A stretch of DNA of 64,000 nucleotides from Methylobacterium currus. GTDB lineage: Bacteria; Pseudomonadota; Alphaproteobacteria; Rhizobiales; Beijerinckiaceae. Positions 24,626-34,049 of the stretch are shown in pieces. The first letter of the stretch is position 1, and every line of letters begins with the position of its first letter. Both the position numbers and the translations under genes were made by a program. Location: positions 2,886,001 to 2,950,000 of the forward strand of contig NZ_CP028843.1 of NCBI RefSeq assembly GCF_003058325.1. Reading direction: 5' to 3'. The notes under the pieces were generated by a model. That model did not search any database. It had not been told where the DNA came from and saw nothing but the letters and a program-made list of their open reading frames with translations.

Positions 24626-25477
24626 TTAGCCGGCGACCGCCATCTCGAGGTAGAGGCCGCGCAGGCGCCGGGTCATCGGGCCGGGCTGGCCGCCGCCGAC
24701 GCGGGTCCCGTCGATTTCGGTCACCGGCATCACGAAGGCGGAGGCCGAGGTGAAGAACGCCTCGGCGGCCTGCTTCGCCTCCTCGACCGTGAAGGCGCGC
24801 TCCTCCACCGTCAGGCCGTTCTCCTCGGCGAGCCGCATCACTGCCCGGCGGGTGATGCCGGGAAGCAGAGCTGTCGAGAGCGGGCGGGTGACGATGCGGC
24901 CGTCCTCGGTGATGATGAAGGCGGTCGAGGATCCGCCCTCGGTGACGAACCCGTCCTCGTGCATCCAGGCCTCGGCGACGCCGGCGGCGGCGGCCTGCTG
25001 CTTGGCCAGGACCTGGGCGAGCAGGGCGACCGACTTGATGTCCCGGCGCTTCCAGCGCAGGTCCTCGACGGTGATGACCTTGGCGCCGCGCTCGGCCAGG
25101 GGATTCGCCGAGACGTTCTTGGCTTGCGTGAACATCACCACGGTCGGCGGCGTGCCCTCGGGCGGGAAGGCGAAGTCGCGCTCGGCCACCCCACGGGTCA
25201 CCTCCATGTAGACGAGGCCTTCCTTGAGGTCGTTGCGGGTGACCAGCTCCTCCTCGAGCCGCGTCCACTCGGCGATCGAGTGGGGATTGCGGATGCCGAT
25301 CTCGCCCAGCGAGCGGTCGAGGCGGGCGAGGTGGGCCTCGTTGTCGACGAGGCGGCCGTTCAGCACCGCGCTCACCTCGTAGATGCCGTCGGCGAACAAG
25401 AACCCGCGGTCCATGATCGGGATCGTCGCCTCTTCGAAGGGCACGAAGCGGCCGTTGACATAGACGATGCGGGACAT
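24626..25477 (-). CDS. dat: D-amino-acid transaminase family protein (class IV aminotransferase)
   Basis: This encodes 283 residues from ATG 25477. The fold-type IV PLP enzyme start MSRIVYVNGRFVPFEEATIP, DRGFLFADGIYEV, the PLP lysine in RWKRRDIKSVALL, and the phosphate-binding EGGSSTAFIITEDGRI and LLPGITRRAVMRLA are all present. It resembles D-alanine transaminases, which make D-Glu/D-Ala for peptidoglycan or use D-amino acids; a branched-chain or 4-amino-4-deoxychorismate activity cannot be excluded. It is divergent from the DapA-family aldolase at 25674. Confidence 0.85.
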   Translation of the reverse strand: MSRIVYVNGRFVPFEEATIPIMDRGFLFADGIYEVSAVLNGRLVDNEAHLARLDRSLGEIGIRNPHSIAEWTRLEEELVTRNDLKEGLVYMEVTRGVAERDFAFPPEGTPPTVVMFTQAKNVSANPLAERGAKVITVEDLRWKRRDIKSVALLAQVLAKQQAAAAGVAEAWMHEDGFVTEGGSSTAFIITEDGRIVTRPLSTALLPGITRRAVMRLAEENGLTVEERAFTVEEAKQAAEAFFTSASAFVMPVTEIDGTRVGGGQPGPMTRRLRGLYLEMAVAG

Positions 25478-25673
25478 GCGGGTCTTCCTCTCGCGGCGCC
25501 GCCGACGCGGCCGTGCTCGAACAAGAGGCCCTTGAAGCACCAGCCGGAGCCCGGCCGCAAGCGGGATTCCGGCCGCCCCGCCTTGCGTGACACAGGCAGG
25601 CGGCCGGGGCCCGCGGCGGTTGCGCGGGACGCCACCCACGACCTATCGTCCGGCGAACACGAGAGGAAACGAC

Positions 25674-26600
25674 ATGCGGCTCACCCCCGACGCGAAGGGC
25701 GTCTTCCCCATCGCCCCGACCCCGTTCCATCCGGACGGCCGCATCGACGAGGCCTCGGTCGACCGGATGACCGATTTCTACGGCGAGATCGGCGCGACCG
25801 GACTCACCGTCCTCGGCATCATGGGCGAGGCGCCCAAGCTCGACGGCGCCGAGGCGGTGGCCTTGGCCTCGCGGGTGATCCGGCGCACCAAGCTGCCCGT
25901 GGTCATCGGCGTCTCGGCTCCGGGCTTCGCCGCGATGGGCTCGCTCACCCGCGCCGTGATGGATGCGGGTGCGGCCGCCGTGATGATCGCCCCACCGCCC
26001 TCCCTGCGCACCGACGACCAGATCGTCGGCTACTACGCCCAGGCCGCCGAGGTGATCGGGCCCGACGTGCCGTTCGTGATCCAAGACTACCCGCTGACCT
26101 TGAGCGTGGTGATGACGCCCGGCGTGATCCGCCGCATCGTCGCCGACAACCCGAACTGCGTCATGCTCAAGCACGAGGACTGGCCGGGGCTGGAGAAAAT
26201 CTCCGCTCTGCGCGCCTTCCAGCGCGACGGCTCGCTGCGCCCGATCTCGATCCTGTGCGGCAATGGCGGCCTGTTCCTCGACTTCGAGTGCGAGCGCGGA
26301 GCGGACGGCGCCAATACCGGCTACGCCTTCCCGGAGATGCTGGTCGACGTGGTGCGGCTCTCCGCGGCCGGCGAGCGCGAGCGCGCCCACGACATCTTCG
26401 ACGCCCACCTGCCGCTCCTGCGCTACGAGCAGCAGCCGGGCTTAGGTCTCGCGGTGCGCAAATACGTGCTGATGCGCCGCGGCATCCTGGCGTCGGACGC
26501 CCAGCGCAAGCCGGGGGCCGGATTGTCGGCGACGGCGAAGGCGGAGGTGGACTTCCTGCTGGAGCGGTTGGGGAGGCACGACCCGCGGGCGCGGATGTGA
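25674..26600 (+). CDS. DapA-family (dihydrodipicolinate synthase-like) aldolase
   Basis: This encodes 308 residues from ATG 25674. The TIM-barrel family start GVFPIAPTPFHPDGRIDEAS, the GIMGEAPKLDGAEAV carboxylate-binding region, the conserved Tyr in FVIQDYPLTLS and the Schiff-base lysine in CVMLKHEDWPG are all visible. The usual GTTGE motif is changed to GIMGE, so this is probably not lysine-pathway DapA but a keto-acid aldolase or dehydratase. The substrate is unknown. The gene is divergent from dat with a 196-bp shared promoter region, and a 118-bp repeat begins at its stop codon. Confidence 0.85.
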   Translation: MRLTPDAKGVFPIAPTPFHPDGRIDEASVDRMTDFYGEIGATGLTVLGIMGEAPKLDGAEAVALASRVIRRTKLPVVIGVSAPGFAAMGSLTRAVMDAGAAAVMIAPPPSLRTDDQIVGYYAQAAEVIGPDVPFVIQDYPLTLSVVMTPGVIRRIVADNPNCVMLKHEDWPGLEKISALRAFQRDGSLRPISILCGNGGLFLDFECERGADGANTGYAFPEMLVDVVRLSAAGERERAHDIFDAHLPLLRYEQQPGLGLAVRKYVLMRRGILASDAQRKPGAGLSATAKAEVDFLLERLGRHDPRARM

Positions 26601-26717
26601 TACCGCCGCGCCTTCGAACGGACTCGTTCGAAGGCGCTGGCTAAGCCCGAATGGGCGCCGGCGCTGATGCGCCGGACGCTTTCGCATCGACGTGTCGATG
26701 CGAAAGCGCGATGGTAT
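26600..26717 (-). repeat. 118-bp three-hairpin repeat, copy 2 (inverted)
   Basis: The reverse complement matches copy 1 at 15171-15288 along its whole length with only a few differences. The same three palindromes are present, the longest around TTTCGCATCGACGTGTCGAT (26690-26709), and differences are in loop or compensating positions (GACACGTC versus GACGTGTC on this strand). It starts on the last base of the aldolase stop codon. Confidence 0.85.
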
Positions 26718-26774
26718 GAGACGTTGCCCGCTCGGTTTCGTCGATCGGACGGGCTACCCCTTGGCGTGTCGCTC

Positions 26775-26816
26775 CGTCATCGCGGGGCTCGGCTCAGCCG
26801 AGAACCCGGGATGACG
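26775..26816. repeat. REP-like palindrome
   Basis: CGTCAT with GCGGGGCTCGGCT pairs with AGCCGAGAACCCGGGATGACG across a two-base centre, with small bulges. Same family as the palindromes at 12015, 15092 and 41635. It lies between the 118-bp repeat and the 3' end of cfa. Confidence 0.7.
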
Positions 26817-26872
26817 CCGAGGACGGTGAGTCGACTTGCGAAGGCATTCGATCCCGAAGGTCAGGCGTCGTC

Positions 26873-28147
26873 TCACCCCGCCACCCGCACGGGCTCGACT
26901 TCCCCCCGCGCCACCTCCTCCTCGGCCCGCCGCAACCGCACCTCGGCCTCCGCGACGTAGTCCCGCGTCAGCGGCACCACGTCGTTGCGGCGGGTGAGCT
27001 GGAGCTGGAACACCACCGCGTCCTCGTACCGGAAGGCGGCCTCGGCACTCGCCAAATACCACTCCCACATCCGGCAGAAGCGCTCGTCGTAGAGGGCGGC
27101 GGCCTTCTCGCGGTGGGCGAGGAAGCGGGCGCGCCAGGCGCTCAAGGTCTCGGCGTAGTGCAGCCGCAGCACCTCGACATCGGCGAGCATCAGCCCGGCG
27201 CGCTCGATCGCCGGCATCATCTCGGACAGGGTCGGCAGGTGGCCGCCGGGGAAGATGTAGCGGGTGATCCACGGATTGGTCGGCCAGGGCACGCCGGTGC
27301 GGCCGATCGTGTGCAGGAGCATCACCCCGTCCTCGGCGAGGCGGTCGCGGGCGGTGCGGAAGAAGGCATCGTAGTGGGCCGGGCCGACATGCTCGAACAT
27401 GCCGACCGAGACGATGCGGTCGAAGCTGCCCTGGAGGGTGCGGTAATCCTCGAGCGCGAAACGCACGCGGCCCGACAGGTCGCGCTCCGCCGCCCGCGCC
27501 TGCGCCACCCGGTGCTGCTCGGCCGACAGCGTGATGCCGCGGACCGACGCGCACCCCGCCACCTCCGCGAGGTAGAGGCCGAGCGCCCCCCAGCCGCAGC
27601 CAATATCGAGCACCCGCTGGCCCGGACCGGCGAGGAGCTTGGCCGCGATGTGGCGCATCTTGGCCGTTTGCGCCTCTTCGAGGCTCATCCCGGGCGTCGC
27701 GTAATAGGCGCAGGAATAGAGCCGGTCGGCGTCGAGGAAGAGGGCGTAGAGCCGGTCGTCGAGGTCGTAGTGGCGCTCGACGTTGCGGCGCGCGCGCAGC
27801 AGCGTGTTGCGGCCGGCGATCCGGCGGCCGAGGCGGCGCAGGGTAGCGAGCGCCCGCACCTGCCGCAAGGACGGCTCGCCGTGATTGCGTCCGAGCAGCA
27901 CCGCCAGCAGCTCCGGCAGGCTGCCGACTTCGAGAATCAGGCGGCCGTCGGTGAAGAGCTCGCCGAATTTCAGCTCCGGATCGAGGAGCAGCTCGCGCTC
28001 GGCCGCCGCGTCGGCGAAACGGATCGCCGCTTCGGGGCCGTCGCCGTCGCCGGCGCGGAAGCGGCGGCCGCCCGCCATCGTCACCGTCAGGGTGCCGCTC
28101 AGGCCGCTGACGCGGAACGCCGTCTCCAGCAGATGATCGAGGACCAC
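26873..28147 (-). CDS. cfa: Cyclopropane-fatty-acyl-phospholipid synthase family
   Basis: This encodes 424 residues: an N-terminal helical domain (about 1-110), then a SAM methyltransferase domain with motif I VLDIGCGWGALGLYLAE, the CmaS/Cfa pattern HYDLDDRLYALFLD, YSCAYYATPGMSLEEAQ, and the downstream FDRIVSVGMFEHVG and HTIGRTG. It adds a methylene from S-adenosylmethionine to unsaturated acyl chains in membrane phospholipids, a stationary-phase and stress modification. It is monocistronic, preceded by a 161-bp gap from purB. Confidence 0.92.
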   Translation of the reverse strand: MVLDHLLETAFRVSGLSGTLTVTMAGGRRFRAGDGDGPEAAIRFADAAAERELLLDPELKFGELFTDGRLILEVGSLPELLAVLLGRNHGEPSLRQVRALATLRRLGRRIAGRNTLLRARRNVERHYDLDDRLYALFLDADRLYSCAYYATPGMSLEEAQTAKMRHIAAKLLAGPGQRVLDIGCGWGALGLYLAEVAGCASVRGITLSAEQHRVAQARAAERDLSGRVRFALEDYRTLQGSFDRIVSVGMFEHVGPAHYDAFFRTARDRLAEDGVMLLHTIGRTGVPWPTNPWITRYIFPGGHLPTLSEMMPAIERAGLMLADVEVLRLHYAETLSAWRARFLAHREKAAALYDERFCRMWEWYLASAEAAFRYEDAVVFQLQLTRRNDVVPLTRDYVAEAEVRLRRAEEEVARGEVEPVRVAG

Positions 28148-28308
28148 GCCGCCACCTCGTGAGACACGAAGATGCTCCCCCGCTGTGAGAAGTCGCGCTG
28201 CAGCATCATGGCGTCAAGGTCGCCGGCTCGGCGCAAGTCACTGTGGGCCCTGCATCTTTCGCGGGCCAGCCCTGTGGTCGGGCGCAATGCCGCGCCCGAC
28301 CCGTCTCC

Positions 28309-29619
28309 TTACTCGGACGCGCCGAAGACGCGCCGGAAGATCGTGTCGACATGCTTGAGGTGGTAGCCGAGGTCGAAGCACTCGGCGATCGCCTCGGGCT
28401 TGAGCGCCGCAGTGACCTCACGATCGGCCTGCAACAGGGTGAGGAAGTCGCCCTCGCCGCGCCAGACCGGCATCGCGTTGCGCTGCACCAGCCGGTAGGC
28501 GTCCTCGCGCGACACGCCGGCCTGCGTCAGCGCCAGCAGCACCCTTTGCGAGTGGACGAGGCCGCCGAGCCGGTCGAGGTTGCGCTGCATCTGCTCAGGG
28601 TAGACCAGCAGCTTGTCGATCACGCCGGTGAGGCGGGCCAGCGCGAAATCGAGGGTGATCGTGGCGTCCGGGCCGATCATCCGCTCGACCGAGGAATGCG
28701 AGATGTCGCGCTCGTGCCAGAGCGCCACGTTCTCCATCGCCGGGAGCGCATAGGAGCGGACCATGCGGGCGAGCCCGGTCAGGTTCTCGGTCAGCACCGG
28801 GTTGCGCTTGTGCGGCATCGCCGAGGAGCCCTTCTGGCCCTCGGAGAAGTACTCTTCCGCTTCCAGCACCTCGGTGCGCTGCAGGTGGCGCACCTCGATC
28901 GCCAGCCGCTCGATCGACGAGGCGACGACGCCGAGCACCGCGAAGAACATCGCGTGGCGGTCGCGCGGGATGACCTGGGTCGAGACCGGCTCCGGCGTCA
29001 GCCCCATCTTCTCGGCGACGTACTCCTCGACCCGCGGGTCGATATTGGCGAAGGTGCCGACGGCGCCCGAGATGGCGCAGGTCGCGACCTCTTCCCGTGC
29101 CGCCACCAGGCGGGCCCGGGCACGGGTAAACTCGGCGAAGGCCTGGGCGAGCTTGAGCCCGAAGGTGACCGGCTCGGCATGGATGCCGTGCGAGCGGCCG
29201 ATGGTCGGGGTGAGCTTGTGCTCGAAGGCCCGGCGCTTCAGCGCGCCGAGCAGCCCGTCGATATCGGCGATGAGCAGGTCGGCGGCGCGGACGAGCTGCA
29301 CGTTGAGGCAGGTGTCGAGCACGTCCGACGAGGTCATGCCCTGGTGGACGAAGCGCGCCTCGGGCCCGACGATCTCGGCGAGATGGGTCAGGAACGCGAT
29401 CACGTCGTGCTTGGTGACGCGCTCGATCTCGTCGATGCGCGCGACGTCGAACACCGCGTCGCGGCCCTTCTCCCACACCGTCTCGGCGGCTTCCTTCGGC
29501 ACGACGCCGATCTCGGCCAGCGCCGTGGTGGCATGGGCCTCGATCTCGAACCAGATCCGGAAACGCGTCTCCGGCGACCAGATCGCCGTCATCTCGGGCC
29601 GGCTGTAGCGGGGGATCAT
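28309..29619 (-). CDS. purB: Adenylosuccinate lyase
   Basis: This encodes 436 residues of the fumarase/aspartase superfamily. It shows IPRYSRPEMTAIWSPETRF at the start, the His-containing TIGRSHGIHAEPVTFG, the signature loop EGQKGSSAMPHKRNP with the catalytic serine, and the C-terminal LVQRNAMPVWRGEGDF. It catalyses two purine steps: release of fumarate from SAICAR and from adenylosuccinate made by PurA. The length is normal for the short PurB class. Confidence 0.97.
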   Translation of the reverse strand: MIPRYSRPEMTAIWSPETRFRIWFEIEAHATTALAEIGVVPKEAAETVWEKGRDAVFDVARIDEIERVTKHDVIAFLTHLAEIVGPEARFVHQGMTSSDVLDTCLNVQLVRAADLLIADIDGLLGALKRRAFEHKLTPTIGRSHGIHAEPVTFGLKLAQAFAEFTRARARLVAAREEVATCAISGAVGTFANIDPRVEEYVAEKMGLTPEPVSTQVIPRDRHAMFFAVLGVVASSIERLAIEVRHLQRTEVLEAEEYFSEGQKGSSAMPHKRNPVLTENLTGLARMVRSYALPAMENVALWHERDISHSSVERMIGPDATITLDFALARLTGVIDKLLVYPEQMQRNLDRLGGLVHSQRVLLALTQAGVSREDAYRLVQRNAMPVWRGEGDFLTLLQADREVTAALKPEAIAECFDLGYHLKHVDTIFRRVFGASE

Positions 29620-29842
29620 CGTCGGGGCTCCTGCTCACGAGCGGGGTGGGATGCCGCGACGGCTATGGGATGCGGGGCGAGAAGGCAAGGAAGCGGAAGG
29701 GGCCTTGCCGGCCGGCATCGTGCGCAGGCCGTCCCTCGGACCGTCCGGCGCGTTGCTGGGGCGTCCCCGCCGCCCTCGTCCCAGGCGTGGCGGGGCGCCG
29801 TCCGCCACGGCAGCCCCGAGCAGGCGGCAGGGAGGCGAGGGT

Positions 29843-31750
29843 CTAGAACCGCATCGTCAGCCCGCCATTCACCGCGTAGCCGTCCCCGCCCGTCCGGGCG
29901 AAGGTGGTGCCGCCGGTGAGCGTCAGGCTCACGCCCGGGGTCACGTCGGCGGCAAGCCCCGCCTCGACGAGGCCGTAGGTGCCCCGCGCCCCGCGGCCGA
30001 GCGGGGTCAGGATCGGCAGGAGCGGGGTCGAGGTGAGGGAGGTCACCAGCGTGCGGCCGCCGTCCAGGAATTCGTGCTCGGCGGTGACGTTGACGAAGGT
30101 CCTGACCGGCAGGCCGACGAGGCTGACGGGTGCGGCGCGCAGCTGGATTCCGGCGCGGCCGACCAGCGAGTCGAGGCCGGTGGCGCCGACGACTTGCGTG
30201 AGCACCGGGTCGCCCCGCTCGGTATAGGCGCCGACCCGGGTGGTGGCGTAGGTGAGGCCGACGATCGGCCCGAGGCGGACCGGCCCGAAGGTGTCGAACA
30301 GGTAGCCGGCCTTGGCCGCCACCGCGACGCTGTCGCCGCCGGTGGCGCCATTCAGCGGGTCGATCACGCCCGGACGGGTCACGGCATAATCGTGCCGGCC
30401 ATAGGCCAGGACCGCGTCGGCGAAGAGGTGGGTCGCCGTGAACGACCCGTAGGCGGCAAAGCCGTAGCTGTCGATGTCGATCGAGCCGGCGCCGCCCCGG
30501 AGGTTGGCGTGCGGGTTGGCGTAGTTGAAGGCGAAGCCGAAGCGCACGCCCGGGGCCGGCGTGGCCTCGAGCCCGATCGTGCCGCTCGGGCTGTCGTAAT
30601 CGTAGCCGGTGGCGAAGCCCCGCGTCGCCCGGCTGCCGCCGGCGTAACCGCCCTGGCCCCACACGATCAGCGGGCTCGGGGCTGCGCCCAGCGGCGCGAC
30701 GCCGGTGGTGCCGAGAGCCCCCGTCGCCTCGCCGGGGCCGGGGGCGAAGAGCCGGTAGGCGTCGAGGCGCTGCAGGAGGCTCGCGGCGAAGCTCGTCGTG
30801 CCGATCTGGCCGAGCTCGGCCTGGGCGGCGATGCCGTTTGGCGCCGCCACGGCATTCGCCATGTAGCGCGACAGGACGAGGTAGCCGCCCTCGGTCAGGT
30901 GCACGCCGTCGAGGGACAGGAAGGTGTTCTGCACCGCCTTCGGTGCCGTGAGGCAGGCGGCGACGAGGGCGCAAGGAGCCGTGGCGTTCGTGAAGCCGTA
31001 GCGGCCCGGATCGGCGATGATGCGCTGGAAGATCTGGCCGTTGTCGAGGAGGAAGATCCGGGTGCCGGCGGCCGAATAGGGCGCGAGGCCGGCCTGCAAC
31101 CCGTCGAAATAGGAGCGCGCGAAGAGGTCGCCCGAGGCGGCGTTGCCGGAGGCCGCCACCCGCGGCAGGCCGTTCAGGGTGGTGAAGCCGTTGAACACGA
31201 TCGTGCCGGCGCCGGCACCGACGAGCTGGCCGACGCTGCCGACGGCATTCGCCGCCGAGACCCGGCCGAGGAGGGGCGCCTGGGCCGGGGTCAGCCCGGC
31301 GAGCGTCGCCGCAATGCCGTCATTGCCGCCGATGTTGATGGCGACGAGGTTGCCGGGGCCGAGGCGCTGCCCGCTCGCCAGGAAGGTCGCCACCTCCTGG
31401 GTCAGGCCCGGCAGCAGGGCCGAGCCGACATTGCCGGTGCCGGTCTGGGCGCCGCCGACGGCGTAGTTGGTCACGGCGGAATCGGGCAGGCCGTAGATCG
31501 CCTGCAGCCCATCGACGAAGTTGGCGCCGTTGGAGTAGCGGCCGTTCACGTAAGGGGCGGGGAGGGGACGGCCGGTGAGGCGCACGACATTGCCGGTATC
31601 GGCGTAGCTGTCGCCGAAGACCGTGAGCCCGCTCACCCCCTGCGCGGCGGCGCCCTGCGCGGCGGCGCCCTGCGCGCCCGCCAGCGCCGTGCCGGCGAGG
31701 AGCGCCGTGGCCATGCCCGCCCGCCGCAGGCGTCCGAAACCCGTGTCCAT
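29843..31750 (-). CDS. Autotransporter esterase (GDSL/SGNH passenger plus beta-barrel)
   Basis: This encodes 635 residues. A signal peptide (GMATALLAGTALAGAQGAAA) is followed by a short triplicated AAAQG segment, then the SGNH hydrolase with block I LTVFGDSYADTGNVV (catalytic Ser), the Gly/Asn blocks LVAINIGGNDG, and the block V LSLDGVHLTEGGYLVLS (Asp/His). The C-terminal about 270 residues alternate beta strands with aromatic ends and finish TGGDGYAVNGGLTMRF, a typical barrel terminus. It would be anchored in the outer membrane with the esterase outside, like EstA. The gene is isolated. Confidence 0.9.
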   Translation of the reverse strand: MDTGFGRLRRAGMATALLAGTALAGAQGAAAQGAAAQGVSGLTVFGDSYADTGNVVRLTGRPLPAPYVNGRYSNGANFVDGLQAIYGLPDSAVTNYAVGGAQTGTGNVGSALLPGLTQEVATFLASGQRLGPGNLVAINIGGNDGIAATLAGLTPAQAPLLGRVSAANAVGSVGQLVGAGAGTIVFNGFTTLNGLPRVAASGNAASGDLFARSYFDGLQAGLAPYSAAGTRIFLLDNGQIFQRIIADPGRYGFTNATAPCALVAACLTAPKAVQNTFLSLDGVHLTEGGYLVLSRYMANAVAAPNGIAAQAELGQIGTTSFAASLLQRLDAYRLFAPGPGEATGALGTTGVAPLGAAPSPLIVWGQGGYAGGSRATRGFATGYDYDSPSGTIGLEATPAPGVRFGFAFNYANPHANLRGGAGSIDIDSYGFAAYGSFTATHLFADAVLAYGRHDYAVTRPGVIDPLNGATGGDSVAVAAKAGYLFDTFGPVRLGPIVGLTYATTRVGAYTERGDPVLTQVVGATGLDSLVGRAGIQLRAAPVSLVGLPVRTFVNVTAEHEFLDGGRTLVTSLTSTPLLPILTPLGRGARGTYGLVEAGLAADVTPGVSLTLTGGTTFARTGGDGYAVNGGLTMRF

Positions 31751-31923
31751 GGTGTGTCCCCCGAGGCCCCGCAGCGTCGCCGCGCCGCTTTTGGGTCATC
31801 ATGGGGCAGGCCGGGGCCGGTCCGGTCAAGCTTCCGGCGGTCGGGTTACGATGGGGAGAAGATGAGGCAGCCGGCCTGTTGCCCGGCCGCGACAGTCTCC
31901 CCGGGGCCGGGACGTCCCCGCCG

Positions 31924-32676
31924 TCAGGACTCCTCCACCCGGGCCCAGCCGTTGGGCATCAGCCGTTCCTGGGGGGTGAACTTCGCCTTGTACTGCATCT
32001 TGCGCGAGCCCTCGACCCAGTAGCCCAGGTAGAGGTAGGGCAGGCCGAGGCTGCGGGCGCGCTCGATATGGTCGAGGATCATGAAGGTCCCGAGCGAGCG
32101 CTCGGCCTCCGCCGGATCGTAGAACGAGTACACCATCGACAGCCCGTCGGAGAGCACGTCGGTGAGGCAGACGGCGATCGGCGCACCGGTGCCCCGGCCG
32201 TTGATCGCCGTGTCCGGGCCGCGCTTGCGGTAGACCACCAGATGGGTCTCGACGTGGCTGTCCTCGACCATCATGGCGTAGTCGAGCACCGTCATGTCGA
32301 CCATGCCGCCGTCGCCGTGGCGCGCGTCGAGGTAGCGGCGAAAGAGCGCGTATTGCTCCGAGGCCGGGCGGTTGGCCTGGGCCTGGCCGACGAGGTCGCG
32401 GTTGCGCTTCAGCACCCGGCGCTGGCTGTCGCTGGGCGAGAAGTCGTCCACCACCACCCGCACCGAGATGCAGGCGCGGCAGGTCTCGCAGGCCGGCCGG
32501 TAGGCGATGGTCTGCGAGCGGCGGAAGCCCCCCTGGGTCAGGATCTCGTTGAGGTCGCGGGCGCGCCGGCCGACGAGATGCGTGAACACCTTCCGCTCCT
32601 GCTGCCCGGGCAGGTAGGGGCACGGCGAGGGCGCCGTGAGGTAGAACTGCGGTGCGTCCCGCGGATGGCTGGTCAC
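31924..32676 (-). CDS. bpt: Aspartate/glutamate leucyl- (arginyl-) tRNA-protein transferase
   Basis: This encodes 250 residues from GTG 32676, giving the family start [20 protein letters not shown]. The cysteine motif [16 protein letters not shown], the [17 protein letters not shown] region and the C-terminal [20 protein letters not shown] are diagnostic of the Ate/Bpt family. It attaches leucine (Bpt) to N-terminal Asp or Glu so that the protein is degraded by ClpSAP. The frame is open to 32760, but the extra residues are not family-like. Confidence 0.92.
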   Translation of the reverse strand: MTSHPRDAPQFYLTAPSPCPYLPGQQERKVFTHLVGRRARDLNEILTQGGFRRSQTIAYRPACETCRACISVRVVVDDFSPSDSQRRVLKRNRDLVGQAQANRPASEQYALFRRYLDARHGDGGMVDMTVLDYAMMVEDSHVETHLVVYRKRGPDTAINGRGTGAPIAVCLTDVLSDGLSMVYSFYDPAEAERSLGTFMILDHIERARSLGLPYLYLGYWVEGSRKMQYKAKFTPQERLMPNGWARVEES

Positions 32677-32857
32677 GCTTCGTTGGTCTCGCAGGCAGGG
32701 GGCCGGCGCGTGTGCCGGGAAGGCCAGGATAGCACCGGCGCGGCCCGCCTCAACAGGCACGGACCGCCCCGGTGCGAAATCCTGAGATTTAAGCGCGACC
32801 GAGGCCGAAGGTTGCAGCCTCAGACTGTGCTGCCTTGGGCGTGTGCCCGAGATGCGT

Positions 32858-33385
32858 TCATGCCTCGCGGACGATCGCGAGATCGAGGATGAGGTCGTGG
32901 CCCATGCGCCGGTCGGCCCGCAGCACGCCGATGCCGATATCGAGGAGCCAGAGCAGGAAGGTCGACAGCGCGACGTAGAACAGGAGCGCGTGCACAGCCG
33001 CCGTGATCCAGTCGACCGGCCCGCCGGTCGTCGCCCGCACCGCCCGCAGGCCCATCATCCGCATGCCGAGGGTGCTCTGGCGCGACCCGCCGACCGTGAT
33101 TGCGCTGTAGAGGACGCCGCTCGCCGGCAGGATCGCGTAGAGCGCCCAGGCGACCCCGAAGGTGATGACTCCGAGGAACGAGATCGCCAGCCACAAGAGG
33201 CAGCTGAAGCCGAAGATGAACACGATGTCGAGCAGGTAGGCGATGAAGCGCCGCGACAGCGAGCCATGCGCCACCAGCACCGGCGGCCCGGCCCAGCCGG
33301 AGCCGGACGGGGGGATCGTGCCCTGCTGGTAGGGGCTGCCCTGATAGGGGCCGCCAGAGGGCCCGCCTTGCCAGGAATTCGCCAT
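32858..33385 (-). CDS. RDD-family membrane protein
   Basis: This encodes 175 residues from ATG 33385. A Gly/Pro/Gln-rich cytoplasmic start is followed by [20 protein letters not shown], the R-x-x-A-x-x-x-D pattern of RDD proteins, and further hydrophobic helices, with the second signature arginine in [19 protein letters not shown] proteins are small inner-membrane proteins, some of which act as sodium or proton antiporters; the role here is unknown. It is upstream of bpt on the same strand, 181 bp away. Confidence 0.85.
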   Translation of the reverse strand: MANSWQGGPSGGPYQGSPYQQGTIPPSGSGWAGPPVLVAHGSLSRRFIAYLLDIVFIFGFSCLLWLAISFLGVITFGVAWALYAILPASGVLYSAITVGGSRQSTLGMRMMGLRAVRATTGGPVDWITAAVHALLFYVALSTFLLWLLDIGIGVLRADRRMGHDLILDLAIVREA

Positions 33386-33569
33386 CGCATCCGCCTCCGC
33401 CTGTTCGCCCGCTTCGATAAGGTGGGCGCAGGCGTGCTCCGGCTCAAGGGTGCGGTCGCGGGCATCGGCGGATCTCGCATCTGCGTCATCCCGGACCGGA
33501 TCAAGTCCCGGACCGGCATGTGCCGCTACGCACCGCCCGGTAGAGTTGCCGGGATTAAATTTGGATATA

Positions 33570-33595
33570 ATTGATGTGCGTGTGCGCACATCAAT
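33570..33595. promoter_or_regulatory. 11-bp perfect inverted repeat, candidate operator or attenuator
   Basis: ATTGATGTGCG (33570-33580) and CGCACATCAAT (33585-33595) are perfect complements around TGTG. The repeat lies in an AT-rich patch 85 bp upstream of the small secreted protein gene and downstream of AAATTTGGATATAA. The symmetry and location suit a regulator binding site or 5' leader hairpin. No T-tract follows. Confidence 0.5.
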
Positions 33596-33679
33596 CAATG
33601 ACGTTGTATTTCAGGTTCTCGATATGGAACAGGCAGGTTCCTGCTCACGGGAATTGTGCCCCGGATCGAGGATGAATCG

Positions 33680-33964
33680 ATGAGGACACGCATACTCACC
33701 ACACTGGTTGCCGCCACTCTGGCCCTGCCCCTTCTCGCGGGCGCGGTCCGGGCCGATGGCGGCGGGGATGGACGCATGCCGGCGGGCGGCGCGCATATGA
33801 GCAGCTACGTCCACCACCCCTACCACGACCCGCGCTCCGCGCATTCGCAGGCACGCGGCACCGGGCAGCTGCTCGGCGCGCCGATGACGGCTGATCCGGC
33901 CACCCGGCTCCTCCCTCGCGGCACCGGCGTGCCGGCCTGGGCGGCGCAGCCTGGGCGGCGCTGA
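33680..33964 (+). CDS. Small secreted protein, histidine-rich in the middle
   Basis: This encodes 94 residues from ATG 33680. The signal peptide MRTRILTTLVAATLALPLLA ends near GAVRA-DG. The mature part is rich in Gly, His and Tyr (HMSSYVHHPYHDPRSAHS) and ends GVPAWAAQPGRR. It is probably periplasmic; metal binding by the histidines is possible but only inferred. The family is not recognised. A palindrome at 33570 may control it. Confidence 0.65.
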   Translation: MRTRILTTLVAATLALPLLAGAVRADGGGDGRMPAGGAHMSSYVHHPYHDPRSAHSQARGTGQLLGAPMTADPATRLLPRGTGVPAWAAQPGRR

Positions 33965-34049
33965 GCTGCCACGTCCCTCCGGCCCCCGATCGGGGCCGGC
34001 GGACGACACGGGTCGCGAGTTCGCAATGGCACGATAGGGGGAGACGCGC

